From contig CAJTHM010000005.1 of assembly GCA_910576125.1 (NCBI GenBank), forward strand, positions 186,001-250,000: a stretch of DNA of 64,000 bases, read 5' to 3'. Position 1 is the stretch's first letter; every line of letters starts with the position of its first letter. The notes beneath the pieces were generated by a model. That model ran no database searches. It was given only the letters and a program-made list of their open reading frames with translations, and was not told where the DNA came from. This document shows positions 1 to 8,547 of the stretch, one piece after another. The stretch comes from Lachnospiraceae bacterium. GTDB taxonomy: Bacteria; Bacillota; Clostridia; Lachnospirales; Lachnospiraceae. The position numbers and the translations under genes are program-made.

Positions 1-255
1 CAGGCCCTTCTCCTCAAAAGCCGCCAGGATACGGTAGACCGTAGAGACGGCATATTCTGCCTGGGCCCCGTCATCCTCACGGGCTGACATACGCTGATAG
101 ATCTGTATGGCGCTAAGGGGCTCCGCCGTCTCCCAGAGCACTTTGTACACACTCTTTCTCTGTTTCGTCCACTTTAATCCCCGGGGATAGGATATCTCCT
201 TTCCGCAGTCCGCATAGGGCATTCCCTCAGCGGGAATCTTCCATTTCCTGTTCAT
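1..255 (-). CDS. Fur-family metal-responsive repressor (N-terminal part, cut by window edge)
   Basis: First 85 residues of a Fur-superfamily regulator (Fur/Zur/PerR/Mur class). These proteins bind metal and repress uptake or efflux genes. The winged-helix half is visible: T30-K-Q-R33, the helix SAIQIYQRM, and the recognition region with VSTVYRILAAFEEKGL. The dimerisation domain and metal ligands lie off the left edge, so the cognate metal cannot be read. The start at 255 follows AGGAGG at 8 nt. It lies downstream of and co-oriented with the permease at 415-1302, probably in one transcript under the palindromic operator at 1446-1484. Family call is firm; subtype is unknown. Confidence 0.85.
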   Translation of the reverse strand, partial: MNRKWKIPAEGMPYADCGKEISYPRGLKWTKQRKSVYKVLWETAEPLSAIQIYQRMSAREDDGAQAEYAVSTVYRILAAFEEKGL

Positions 256-414
256 GGCCGTCTCCTCCTGCTCCTTTTCCGCAATCCGTGCCGCCAAACC
301 AGCTGCCAGAATCCTGCCGGACTGCTCCTTCACCCGCCTGGCGCATTTACAGCCCGCCGGGCAGACGGCGCAGAAGCCGTGCCTGGCAGAATCCCTGCAC
401 GGGACGAATCGGCT
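256..414 (-). other. Open Cys-rich segment between the permease stop and the regulator start
   Basis: The permease ends at a TGA (417-415). The same frame stays open for 53 codons and runs into the Fur-family ATG at 255. The translated stretch contains FCAVCPAGCKC (a C-x2-C-x3-C-x-C pattern) and then a hydrophilic helix-like part. No ATG lies inside it; GTG at 333-331 and TTG at 297-295 are the only alternative starts seen and neither has a good ribosome site. It may be chance, a lost C-terminal extension of the permease, or a longer regulator N-terminus. Confidence 0.3.
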
Positions 415-1302
415 TCACGCGATTCCGATCCATTCCATGGCAATCCCCGCCGCCACGCCGATTGCGTACAGCAGCCCCAGTATCTTCAGGTTCTCCCGCC
501 GGTCGTGGTTGACCCGGAACAGAACCAGCACCCCTACGCCGGAGCCCGCCAGCAGCCCTGCCATGGCGGCCCCCAGCCCCATGGTGCCCGCCAGATACAG
601 CTGCGTGATCGCCACAGACCCGGCGCAGTTCGGTATCAGGCCCACCAGCCCCGCCAGCACAGGGCCGGCAATGGGCCTGTTCAGAATCAGATTCCCCAGG
701 GCGTCCTCCCCCAGGTAATGCAGGACCAGATTCAGCCCTAAATTCACCGCCAGGATGAAAAACGCGATTTTCACCGTATGGGACAGGGCGGAGCGCAGAA
801 TCCCTTTCTCACAGTGGCAGTGCTCCTGCTCACAGATGTCGCGGATGCCCTCCTGATTCCCGTCCCCTTTCCGGCACAGCAAATCCACGGCAAGCCCCGC
901 CGCCATGCCGATGACGGCCTTGCCCGCCAGAATCTTCAGAATCATGCCCGCAGGGGCCTGCTCGGAAACCAAAATGGGCAGCATCTCATCGGAAGTGGAC
1001 AGATAGATTGCCATCAGGGTGCCCAGGGTAATGACCCGCCCGGCATACAGGTTCGATGCCGCCGCGGAGAAGCCGCACTGGGGCAATGCCCCCAGCAGCC
1101 CGCCGATGACTGGCGCGGCAAGGCTCCGGGCAGAACGCCTGCGGGGGGAGCGCCCCGCGTCCACCGCTCCGGGCCGCCTGATGAGCTTCCTGGCATGCTC
1201 CCCTGTCCTGTGCTCCAGGTACTCCATCACAAGGTAGGTCAGGAATAAAAAAGGGACAAGCTTCGTGCTGTCTATGAGAGCGTCTTCTATTAAATGCAGC
1301 AT
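415..1302 (-). CDS. Putative manganese/arsenic-type efflux permease
   Basis: Polytopic membrane protein of about 295 residues resembling the permeases annotated as putative manganese transporter or arsenic efflux protein. It has an internal duplication: the first half carries LPQCGFSAAASNLYAGR, the second IPNCAGSVAITQLYLAGT, each followed by a Gly-rich membrane helix, giving a pseudo-twofold fold. A loop between the halves holds C-E-Q-E-H-C-H-C, a plausible metal-binding cluster. ATG 1302 is preferred over ATG 1311 because AAAGG sits 9 nt before 1302 but directly abuts 1311. A Fur-family gene follows, and a metal-box-like palindrome overlaps the promoter. Substrate is inferred from family and context only. 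Confidence 0.7.
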   Translation of the reverse strand: MLHLIEDALIDSTKLVPFLFLTYLVMEYLEHRTGEHARKLIRRPGAVDAGRSPRRRSARSLAAPVIGGLLGALPQCGFSAAASNLYAGRVITLGTLMAIYLSTSDEMLPILVSEQAPAGMILKILAGKAVIGMAAGLAVDLLCRKGDGNQEGIRDICEQEHCHCEKGILRSALSHTVKIAFFILAVNLGLNLVLHYLGEDALGNLILNRPIAGPVLAGLVGLIPNCAGSVAITQLYLAGTMGLGAAMAGLLAGSGVGVLVLFRVNHDRRENLKILGLLYAIGVAAGIAMEWIGIA

Positions 1303-1445
1303 TGCACACATCCTTTCTGTTCAAAGACAGCCATTGGGCAGAATCAATCATCCGGCTGCAGTCATGGCCGTCCGGCCCATTACCGAAAGAACAATCTTTT
1401 CCGATAGCTGCATATATCTATCCGGGCTTTACAGCCAAACCGCAA

Positions 1446-1484
1446 AGTCCCAGATGCAAATGCGACTCATTTGCATCTGGGACT
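1446..1484. promoter_or_regulatory. Palindromic operator, probable Fur-family box
   Basis: Perfect inverted repeat with 17-bp arms (1446-1462 and 1468-1484) and a 5-bp centre. The core TGCAAATG-N5-CATTTGCA has the dyad form of Fur-superfamily boxes. It begins at the -10 element of the minus-strand promoter and extends downstream, a position that would block transcription of the permease-regulator unit. The downstream Fur-family protein is the obvious candidate ligand (inference). Confidence 0.75.
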
Positions 1485-1511
1485 ATAACACATTTTTCCG
1501 TCTTTTGTCAA
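1483..1511 (-). promoter_or_regulatory. Sigma-A promoter of permease-regulator operon
   Basis: Minus-strand -35 TTGACA (1511-1506), 17-bp spacer, -10 TTATAG (1488-1483). The -10 touches the palindromic operator, and the permease start is about 180 nt downstream. Bases from 1512 to 1694 between this promoter and the next gene show no recognisable feature. Confidence 0.7.
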
Positions 1512-1694
1512 TACCTGCCGCATATCTTTTTCATCCCCGGAGCAGTTGGGCGACAGTTCAGCGGCCTGCCCGGGCTGTCGCGCCCGCCACCGGGTTTCCC
1601 ATCCGGTCAGGTCATGCCTGCGCAAGGCCACTGTGCCTGCGGATTCCGGCCATAGAGCGCCCTGCCGCACCGGCGGACGCTTACAGTCATGTCG

Positions 1695-3887
1695 TCACTC
1701 TGCCAGATACATCTTCAGCCCGTCCTCTATCTTCAGAACCGTGGCCTCAGTGGTCTGGGAGCCCTCCAGATACGCGCCCAGCGCTTCGATCAGCACCTCC
1801 CGTATCTTCGCGTCCTCCGCCATGGGCTTATCCAGGCCTTTGCATATGGCCACCAGCGCGTCCGCCATCTCGTCGGAGTAGCATTTGATGGCAAACTCCA
1901 CCTCGCTGCCCTCTGCCTCTATGGAGGTATATGCCTGGGACTCCGAGCGGTCTTCACGGGCCTGCTTCTCCAGGGAGGCCAGGTTCACCGGAAATCCCAG
2001 ATAGTGATCCGTATCCTGAATCCGCTCCGACAGGGCCAGCCCCAGAAAATCCATAGCCGTGTCCTGATAAGGACTCTTCGCGCATATCCCTGTCTGCAGC
2101 AGCGGTATGAAGCTGTTCTCATAGGCGGTGAAACTCCCCCTGATATAATCCACCATGGCTATGGGGAACATGCAGTTCTTAAAGCCGGTAGCCCTTTCAA
2201 ACGCCATCTTCGCCCCGGAGGCCAGATCCCACATATTATAGGCATGCTCCCCCTTGTCCCTGCGGTCCGTGATGCCGCAGTTGTCCGCGATGCGCTTCAG
2301 GCATTCCAGCTTTCCGGCCAGGGTCTCCGTATCCAGCCGTTTCCCTTTTACAATGTCCCCGCAGAAATAGGGATAGAACTTATCCACCAGCTCGTCTACC
2401 GTCTGCGGGCCCAGATAACTGTCCTGCGTCCCTGACAGGAACTGTGCCAGGGACTCCAGCGAAGCCATGTCCGCCTCCCCGATGTCCCTGCCCATGGCCA
2501 TGTTGAAGCCGAACTGCAGAGGCACGGTATATCTGTGTCCGTCCTCCCGCACATAAGAGCCCGTAATTCCGGACAGAAGCTCTCCTTTCTCCTCCATGGG
2601 CGCCACCACTGTGCCGATGTCCACAAGCAGTCCCTTATCAATGAATGAATCCATGTCCAGCCCGTCCAGCACCAGGATGTCCGGCGCGTCCTCGCCCATG
2701 AGCAGGGTATTGAGCCCCTGGTAGACAGTATTGTAGTCCACACTCTCATCCTCATAGGCGGAATAGGCATATTGAATGGTAATACGGATCTCCGGATGCT
2801 CCTTATGGTACAGGACAGCCGCCTGCTGCAGCAAAGGGCTCTCGAAAACCGTGTACAGCTTCAGCTCCTCCTTTACCTCCACCACCGCATCCGGATCATA
2901 GGCGTACCGGTTCAGCCTGGCGCCGCCTCCGGATTCCCGGAACAGCGCATAAATGTCCCCCTCCTTTGACATGGCCAGGCCCATGCACCAGCAGTCTGTC
3001 ATGGCAAAATCTGTCTCCAGGCCGTCCAGCAGCTTCTCCCAGGCATCCTCCCCCGCGCCGCAGCGGAATATGCCGTCCCTGTCTGCAGCAATCAGGGCGC
3101 CGTCATCTGCGGCGCAGAGCACGGTTCCGAAAGCGCTGGCAGTGGGTGAATCAATTGTGGCGCCGCTGCTTCCTTTGCCGTTTTCCCGCTTCTCTATCTG
3201 CATGTCCGTATTCTCACCGATGCACAGATAGATATTTTTGCCGTCCGACGCCAGGGCGTCATTATATTGCGCGGACAACTGCCCGCTCTCCAGTATATGT
3301 CCGTCCTCTCCCGACAGGACGGCCGTGGAGGTGTAAGAGAGGGCGAACAGCGTGCCGTCCTCCAGCGCCGCAATGCCCCGGACGCTCTCGTACGCGCCCC
3401 ACTCCTCATTCAGAACCGTCCATTGCGCGGGCGTGATATCCCTGGCCTGGGCGCCCTCGCCCTTCCACAGACGGCTCCTGTAGGAATCCTCCCCCTCTGC
3501 CGCGCAGGTGGCCAGAAGATACTGCGTGCCGCTGCCTCCCTGGAGCAAAGTGACATTCATGTTTTCCCCGCAGTCCAGCTCCAGACAGGCCAGCCAGTCC
3601 TGTGTCCTGTCCGCAAAGCCTCCCTCCTGCCGCACCCATTCCGAGAAGACCGTTTTTCCCTCTTCCTCTTTCGATGCCAGCAGATGTATCTCACCGTCTA
3701 TGGCATTTATCTGCCTCAGTTCCCAGGATGCCAGTTCCTCCGGCAGCTCTTCCCCGGCCTCCGTCCAGCGGCCTTTTTGCTGTTCTGTCATGACGCTTCC
3801 CCCTGTGTCCTTTTTCCCGCATCCGGTAAGCGTCCCTGCCAGTACCGCCAGGCTCAAAAGCGCCGCAATTCCTTTCACATGTCTCAT
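1695..3887 (-). CDS. Extracellular solute-binding lipoprotein (family 1 type), orphan
   Basis: About 730-residue exported lipoprotein. The signal peptide ends in lipobox L-T-G-C with Cys23. Residues about 45-335 form a beta-rich, sensor-like region with repeated short G-x-(I/L)-(Y/F) strands. From about residue 343 (LKLYTVF) the chain matches family 1 ABC solute-binding proteins, with HKEHPEI, a DAPDILVLDG segment and Trp/Tyr-rich C-lobe helices. ATG 3887 is chosen because GAGGG lies 7-8 nt upstream; ATG 3893 is too close to it. No permease or ATPase gene adjoins it, so it may be a binding-protein-derived sensor or serve a transporter elsewhere. Ligand unknown. Confidence 0.8.
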   Translation of the reverse strand: MRHVKGIAALLSLAVLAGTLTGCGKKDTGGSVMTEQQKGRWTEAGEELPEELASWELRQINAIDGEIHLLASKEEEGKTVFSEWVRQEGGFADRTQDWLACLELDCGENMNVTLLQGGSGTQYLLATCAAEGEDSYRSRLWKGEGAQARDITPAQWTVLNEEWGAYESVRGIAALEDGTLFALSYTSTAVLSGEDGHILESGQLSAQYNDALASDGKNIYLCIGENTDMQIEKRENGKGSSGATIDSPTASAFGTVLCAADDGALIAADRDGIFRCGAGEDAWEKLLDGLETDFAMTDCWCMGLAMSKEGDIYALFRESGGGARLNRYAYDPDAVVEVKEELKLYTVFESPLLQQAAVLYHKEHPEIRITIQYAYSAYEDESVDYNTVYQGLNTLLMGEDAPDILVLDGLDMDSFIDKGLLVDIGTVVAPMEEKGELLSGITGSYVREDGHRYTVPLQFGFNMAMGRDIGEADMASLESLAQFLSGTQDSYLGPQTVDELVDKFYPYFCGDIVKGKRLDTETLAGKLECLKRIADNCGITDRRDKGEHAYNMWDLASGAKMAFERATGFKNCMFPIAMVDYIRGSFTAYENSFIPLLQTGICAKSPYQDTAMDFLGLALSERIQDTDHYLGFPVNLASLEKQAREDRSESQAYTSIEAEGSEVEFAIKCYSDEMADALVAICKGLDKPMAEDAKIREVLIEALGAYLEGSQTTEATVLKIEDGLKMYLAE

Positions 3888-4055
3888 GCCCATTCCCTCT
3901 TTCCACAGCTCTCTTGATATGCTGCCTGTTTATTATATGCCGTCTGCCGCAGGCAAATCTTAACTGCCGGTTAAGAATGGGTTGATAATATATTAAGGCT
4001 GCTGCGGGTCACCGTCTTCCTGCCGGATCAGCTCTTCCCTGGGGCTATCCGGTTC

Positions 4056-4126
4056 CGGCTCTCTCCCTTCCGGCTCTCTCCCTTCCGGCTCTCTCCCTTC
4101 CGCCTCTCTCCCTTCCGCCTCTCCCA
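4056..4126. repeat. 15-bp tandem repeat (about 4.7 copies)
   Basis: Unit CGGCTCTCTCCCTTC at 4056-4070, 4071-4085 and 4086-4100, then variants with CGC at 4101-4115 and a partial copy to 4126. Since 15 is a multiple of three, the minus strand reads E-G-R-E-P/A repeats in an open stretch ending at a TAA near 3995, but there is no convincing start. The gap 3894-4257 otherwise holds only the terminator at 4168-4205. Confidence 0.8.
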
Positions 4127-4167
4127 CGGGGCGTCGGGTTACCCGGAAATTTTAACTGTTAAGCAGT

Positions 4168-4205
4168 ATAAAAAAACATGCCCGCTGTCACATCCCGGGC
4201 ATGCT
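4168..4205 (-). terminator. Intrinsic terminator after carbonic anhydrase
   Basis: 8-bp stem CATGCCCG (4177-4184) / CGGGCATG (4196-4203) with an 11-nt loop, followed on the minus strand by a run of seven T. It lies about 55 nt past the stop of the carbonic anhydrase gene. Confidence 0.8.
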
Positions 4206-4257
4206 CCTTTTTCAACTTTTCCGTTCTGCCGCAGCAGCCCGAACGGCTGCCATGATT

Positions 4258-4818
4258 TTACTGCTCTTTAAATTCCACACGGCCGTCCTCGATATGGTAG
4301 ACGGCGCCTATGGCTTTCAGGCCGGAGATGCGGATATTCTCCTGAATCTTCTTCACGCTGTTGTCCACGTTCAGGCAGCAGGCCTTGTAATCGTCCTTCT
4401 CGCTTCCGATAGCGGCCATGATTTCATCCGTGATGGACTTGATGAAGCCCCCCGCGCCCCCGCCGATGGCTGCGCCTACCGCGCCGCAGTGGGTGTGGCC
4501 CAGAACCACCACCAGGTTGCAGCCCAGATGATCCGCCGCGTACTCCACGCTGCCCAGCTGGTTGTCGTCCATGACATTTCCGGCTACCCGAATGGTGAAC
4601 AGCTCGCCGATGCCCGCGGAGAAGATGCTCTCGGGAATCACGCGGGAGTCCGAACAGGTGACTACAATGGCGTAGGGGTGCTGGCCGTTCTCACAGGTAT
4701 CCTTACGGATCGCGGGGGAGATGTCCCCTGTGCCCGTGGAAGAGGTCAGGTATTTTTCATTTCCGCCCTGCAGCTTCTTCAGCGCTTCCTCTGCGGAAAT
4801 ATTAGCTTGATGTGACAT
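4258..4818 (-). CDS. Beta-class carbonic anhydrase
   Basis: 186 residues, a normal length for a short beta-carbonic anhydrase, the cytoplasmic zinc enzyme interconverting CO2 and bicarbonate. The zinc ligands are C55, H108 and C111 (motifs TCSDSR and GHTHCG), and the Asp57/Arg59 dyad of the active site is present. The fold ends with the expected helix and strand (AVYHIEDGRVEF). AGGAGG lies upstream of the ATG, and an intrinsic terminator follows. It is a single-gene unit with no evident functional link to its neighbours. Bases 4819-5050 hold its leader and nothing else recognised. Confidence 0.93.
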   Translation of the reverse strand: MSHQANISAEEALKKLQGGNEKYLTSSTGTGDISPAIRKDTCENGQHPYAIVVTCSDSRVIPESIFSAGIGELFTIRVAGNVMDDNQLGSVEYAADHLGCNLVVVLGHTHCGAVGAAIGGGAGGFIKSITDEIMAAIGSEKDDYKACCLNVDNSVKKIQENIRISGLKAIGAVYHIEDGRVEFKEQ

Positions 4819-5050
4819 GGTACAATCCTCCTTTTTGTTAAAATTATAACATTCTGCCTGATGGTTGTCAAAGCATTTCGCAACGGTTCAGACAGGGCTC
4901 ACGGTTCAGGCAAGGCGCCAGCCGCTGCGCCCGAAACGCGGAAAATCTGCATTTGGGCGCCCACAGGCCTGGCGGCAGTCCCAGGGCGGCACACCGCTTT
5001 CGGGACAGGGTTTTGCCGGCATTGGTTACAGCCGGATAGCGGCGGGTGTC

Positions 5051-6436
5051 CTATGGGGCAGACAGACTCTGCCTGACCTCTTCTACGGAGGCATGGAACG
5101 GCGGATAGCCTGGCATTTCGTGGTCTCCATACCAATAAGACTTCCACCACCACCAGTAATCTGTACTCTGGTATTCATCATCTGCCGCCGAGAATTCCAG
5201 CGAATCGAACAACTCGAAACGAGCGTTTATCTCCTGGTATACCTTTTCCCTCTCCGCAATCTCTTCCGCGGATAGATTTCCAGCCTCGGCTTTGGTGGCA
5301 TTGGGATTATAGGAATAGGAAAAACTCACATAGTCCACTGCATTTTCAAAACAGAGAGTGTGCCATCCATCCTCGCTAAAAGGGTTACTGACATAGAGCG
5401 CACCCGTTTCCCTCTCCCGGTAGACCGCTGCGTCATCGCTGCTAATATATCCCAAGTCACTCATACCGCCTTGCTGCAGTGGTATGCGCTGCACTTCGGT
5501 GCCGTCCCAGATAAGGGCCGTAAAGGTAAAATCATACCGTGTACGTCCAGGTTCTTCAAAAACACCTTTTCCATATATCAGCAAATCCTCTGTGCCGTCC
5601 CCATTCAAATCCCCAAGCGTAGCATACATGGCCTCTTCAGGGCTGTATGTATTCAGCGCTTCCAGAAGCGCCTCCCGGCGCTGGCGGTCCAGGATTCTGG
5701 CATTTTCTTCTTCTTTCTGCTGCTGCTCCAGCAACTCCTCTTTCTGCTGTTCCAGCTCCTCTATCAGGGCATCTATTTCGGCATTGCCCGCATCTGGGAT
5801 CTCTTCCGCCACATACTCCGGAACATCATCAATGGTAAAGGACGAGACTGTGATGGAGCTGTCCTCTCCGGCATAGACAAGCTGCGCCGTCTCCCCGGCC
5901 TTTATCGTAGCTGTCTGCAGGATCTCGCCCTCCGGACTGGAAATCGTACATTCCACCTTTCCCTCCAGAAGATAGACATTCATATGCTGCGCATCCGGAG
6001 ATTCCACAAAGCCGCAGGTGCCCCGGATGCCGACTACCATCGTAGAATTCCGGATGTCCATGGATTCGTCTTCTTCAAGGGGCTCGGCCACATTGAAGAA
6101 GAGACTGCCGGAATGAACCAGGACTTCCAGATATTTGCCCTCTTTTTGAATTTCCACCTGGCTTTGCGCGTCCATCTTGGCCAGCTTCGTATCGTCAAGG
6201 TTGATCCAGGCATAGCTCCCGGAGCGGGTGTCCACCTGATATCCGCTGTAGAGCTTCAGGCCCTCGATAATCGAGACGCCCTTTCCGTCCTTGTCCGCCA
6301 CGGCCACTTCGCCCTGTGTCCTCAAAAGCTCAATGGTGGTCGCCGCCATCCCGCCGCAGGCCGTGCAGGAAAGCAGAAAGGCTGCTGCCAGCAGGGCTGT
6401 GACGGCGCGGAAGAAGACATTGTTGTGATATTTCAT
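5051..6436 (-). CDS. FecR-domain lipoprotein
   Basis: 461-residue predicted exported lipoprotein. The hydrophobic signal ends at Cys24 or Cys27. Residues about 40-200 form a FecR-type beta domain (LYSGYQVDTRSGSYAWINLDD, later MVVGIRGTCGFVE), which in other proteins perceives or transmits envelope signals. A Glu/Gln-rich coiled coil follows at about 225-260. The C-terminal half carries a short DLNGDGTEDLLIYG stretch like FG-GAP/EF-hand-like Ca-binding loops and a Trp-rich tail. GGAG precedes the ATG at about 12 nt. No sigma or anti-sigma partner adjoins, so the role is unknown. Confidence 0.75.
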   Translation of the reverse strand: MKYHNNVFFRAVTALLAAAFLLSCTACGGMAATTIELLRTQGEVAVADKDGKGVSIIEGLKLYSGYQVDTRSGSYAWINLDDTKLAKMDAQSQVEIQKEGKYLEVLVHSGSLFFNVAEPLEEDESMDIRNSTMVVGIRGTCGFVESPDAQHMNVYLLEGKVECTISSPEGEILQTATIKAGETAQLVYAGEDSSITVSSFTIDDVPEYVAEEIPDAGNAEIDALIEELEQQKEELLEQQQKEEENARILDRQRREALLEALNTYSPEEAMYATLGDLNGDGTEDLLIYGKGVFEEPGRTRYDFTFTALIWDGTEVQRIPLQQGGMSDLGYISSDDAAVYRERETGALYVSNPFSEDGWHTLCFENAVDYVSFSYSYNPNATKAEAGNLSAEEIAEREKVYQEINARFELFDSLEFSAADDEYQSTDYWWWWKSYWYGDHEMPGYPPFHASVEEVRQSLSAP

Positions 6437-6581
6437 TTCTGTTTATTACTCCTTTGCATTCGTGTATCCTCCCGGAGTCTCCAGGACGCTTATCGTACGG
6501 CTTTTCGGAAGCCGTTCCTGCCGATTCCCCTGTTTTTCCAGGAACCTTTCTGACTTGCACCTGATTCCGCTTCCTGAAACC

Positions 6582-6619
6582 GCGGGAGTCCGGCCTGTTA
6601 TGCCAGGTCCGGCTCCCGC
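6582..6619 (-). terminator. Imperfect hairpin after the amylase-family gene
   Basis: GCGGGAG (6582-6588) pairs with CTCCCGC (6613-6619), extended by CCGG/CCGG with single bulges. It lies just downstream of the GH13 stop on the minus strand. No clear T-run follows, so it may stabilise mRNA or terminate weakly. Confidence 0.4.
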
Positions 6620-6627
6620 CGCATTTC

Positions 6628-8547
6628 TCAGCGGAAGCTCTTCACCCAGGCTATCAGGGAGTCATGGTACACGTTCTCCGTCACGTCCCTGCGCATCTGA
6701 TCGGTAATGGGCCCGTTCTTTTCCATGATGGCCAGGATTGCCTCCTGCAGTCCGGCGATTTTTCCCTCCTCGAACACTTTCTTCACGGCCTCTTCCGCGG
6801 CGGCTTTTCCGTCCGCAGGGCCGTGTGCCGTCTCCTGCCCTGCCGCGCCTGCCAGGGCGGATTCTGCTGCCCCGGACGGCTCTGTCGCTTCGGCTTTCCC
6901 GCCGCAGGCCCCATCCCGGGTATTTTCCCCTGCGCCGGACGATTTCTGCGCTGTTTCCCCGAGGACACCCTCTTTGCCGGATGCTTTCCCCCCGGCTTCC
7001 CATATGGCCCTTTCTGTGCCGGCGCTGTTCTGCTGAGCCTCGTTTGCCGCGGTGGATTCTTTCGCCGCTTCCCCGCCGGATACCTTCTGTCCGGCATCCT
7101 GAGCCGTCTCTCCGGCCCCGGGCTGCTCAGGGCTTTGAGCGGCAGTCTCTCCCGCTTCTTTATCGGAAGCGCCCTGGGGCAGATTCTCTGTCCACTCCCC
7201 GTTTTCCGGCACCCAGATCTCCCCGGAATTTGCCTTTACGTTCACGGCGATATGGCCTCCTGCCACGCTCACCCGCTGGCCGCTGAGCGCGCCGATATAT
7301 TCCGCCGTGTTCCCCGCAGGCAGGGTCATCACATAGTCGCTGTCGTCATTGTTCACCGTGACCAGGACGGACTCTCCATTACAGTTCCTGGAGAAAGCGT
7401 ACTGGCGGTTGGTCAGCAGCAGCTCCTGATAATCCCCATAGGAAAGCGCCTTTATCTTCTGCCGCGCCTTGCCCAGCGCCGCAATCAGGCGGGTGCAGGC
7501 GTTCTTCTCCAGAGCGTCGCCGAAATCCGCCAGGGAGAGCGCAGGGCGCAGGGAATCATCGGAATATCGTTCCTTTTTACCCTCTATTCCGAATTCCGAG
7601 CCATAATAGACAGAAGGCACGCCGGGCAGCGTGTACAGCAGCACATGCACCGGCGCGAAATGGGCCTTGTTGCTCAGCTTCGTGTAGATCCGCTCCACGT
7701 CATGGTTGTCCACGAAATTGTACAGCTTCAGCCCGTCCGGCCGGTTCCCTCCCATGCCGTAGAGACGCTTCACCGTATGGGCAATCTCGAAGTAATTGTG
7801 GTCGTTGTGCCCGGAGTACAGGGCCTTGTGCAGATGGTAATTGGTGACGGAGTGCAGCGTCCCCTCGTTGACCCAGCGGGTATAGTCCCCGTGGATGACC
7901 TCGCCCATGAGCCAGAATTCCGGCTTCACCTCATCAGCCACACGGCGCAGCGCCTTCATATAATCGAAATCCAGCACATCCGCCGCGTCCAGCCTTATGC
8001 CGTCGATATCGAACTCGCTGACCCAGAACCGCACTACATCGCAGATATAGTCCCTCACCGCGGGATTCTGCTGATTCAGCTTGGCCAGCAGGTCGTAGCC
8101 GCCCCAGTTCTCATAGGAAAAGCCGTCGTTGTACTGGTTGTTCCCCCAGAAGTTCACATTGCGGTACCAGTCCTTATACGGGGAATTCTCCCGTTTCTCC
8201 CGGATGTCCTTAAAAGCGAAGAAGTCCCTCCCGGTGTGGTTGAACACGCCGTCCAGGATGACCCGGATGCCCTGCCTGTGGCACTCCGCCACATAGTTCG
8301 TCAGATCCTCGTTGGTGCCCAGGCGGCTGTCCAGCTTTTTGTAATCCGTGGTCTCATATCCGTGCCCCACGGACTCGAACAGGGGCCCGATATAGATTGC
8401 GTTGCAGCCGATTTCCTTTATGTGCGCTATCCAGGGAATCAGGGTGTTCAGCCGGCGCACCGGCTCTGCATATGAATTTTCTTTCGGTGCCCCTGTAAGC
8501 CCCAGGGGGTAGATATGGTAAAATATTGCCTCGTCGTACCATGCCAT
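6628..8547 (-). CDS. Alpha-amylase-family glycoside hydrolase (GH13) with long acidic/Ala-rich tail
   Basis: Cytoplasmic GH13 enzyme: no signal peptide. The TIM barrel is recognisable from the start (DEAIFYHIYPLGLTG). Catalytic nucleophile Asp is in DGIRLDAADVLDF, acid/base Glu in WLMGEVIHGDY, and transition-state Asp in FVDNHDVERI. After the beta-sandwich domain, roughly residues 465-585 are low-complexity Ala/Gly/Glu-rich with repeated G-E-T-A-like units, ending in a predicted helical segment. That tail is unusual for the family. ATG 8547 is chosen because AGGAGG sits 9 nt upstream; the frame extends to 8604 without a better site. The likely role is cleavage or transfer on alpha-glucan oligosaccharides. 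Confidence 0.85.
   Translation of the reverse strand: MAWYDEAIFYHIYPLGLTGAPKENSYAEPVRRLNTLIPWIAHIKEIGCNAIYIGPLFESVGHGYETTDYKKLDSRLGTNEDLTNYVAECHRQGIRVILDGVFNHTGRDFFAFKDIREKRENSPYKDWYRNVNFWGNNQYNDGFSYENWGGYDLLAKLNQQNPAVRDYICDVVRFWVSEFDIDGIRLDAADVLDFDYMKALRRVADEVKPEFWLMGEVIHGDYTRWVNEGTLHSVTNYHLHKALYSGHNDHNYFEIAHTVKRLYGMGGNRPDGLKLYNFVDNHDVERIYTKLSNKAHFAPVHVLLYTLPGVPSVYYGSEFGIEGKKERYSDDSLRPALSLADFGDALEKNACTRLIAALGKARQKIKALSYGDYQELLLTNRQYAFSRNCNGESVLVTVNNDDSDYVMTLPAGNTAEYIGALSGQRVSVAGGHIAVNVKANSGEIWVPENGEWTENLPQGASDKEAGETAAQSPEQPGAGETAQDAGQKVSGGEAAKESTAANEAQQNSAGTERAIWEAGGKASGKEGVLGETAQKSSGAGENTRDGACGGKAEATEPSGAAESALAGAAGQETAHGPADGKAAAEEAVKKVFEEGKIAGLQEAILAIMEKNGPITDQMRRDVTENVYHDSLIAWVKSFR

Noticed and set aside
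415..417. Permease TGA as a selenocysteine codon
   Set aside because: No SECIS-like hairpin was seen just downstream and the position fits no known selenoprotein; a plain stop is simpler.
4056..4126. 15-bp repeats as a CRISPR or an iteron origin
   Set aside because: Unit too short, no spacers, no replication gene nearby.
6664..8475. 603-codon plus-strand open frame
   Set aside because: Antisense shadow of the GH13 gene in GC-rich DNA; its sequence has no family resemblance, while the opposite strand has all catalytic motifs.
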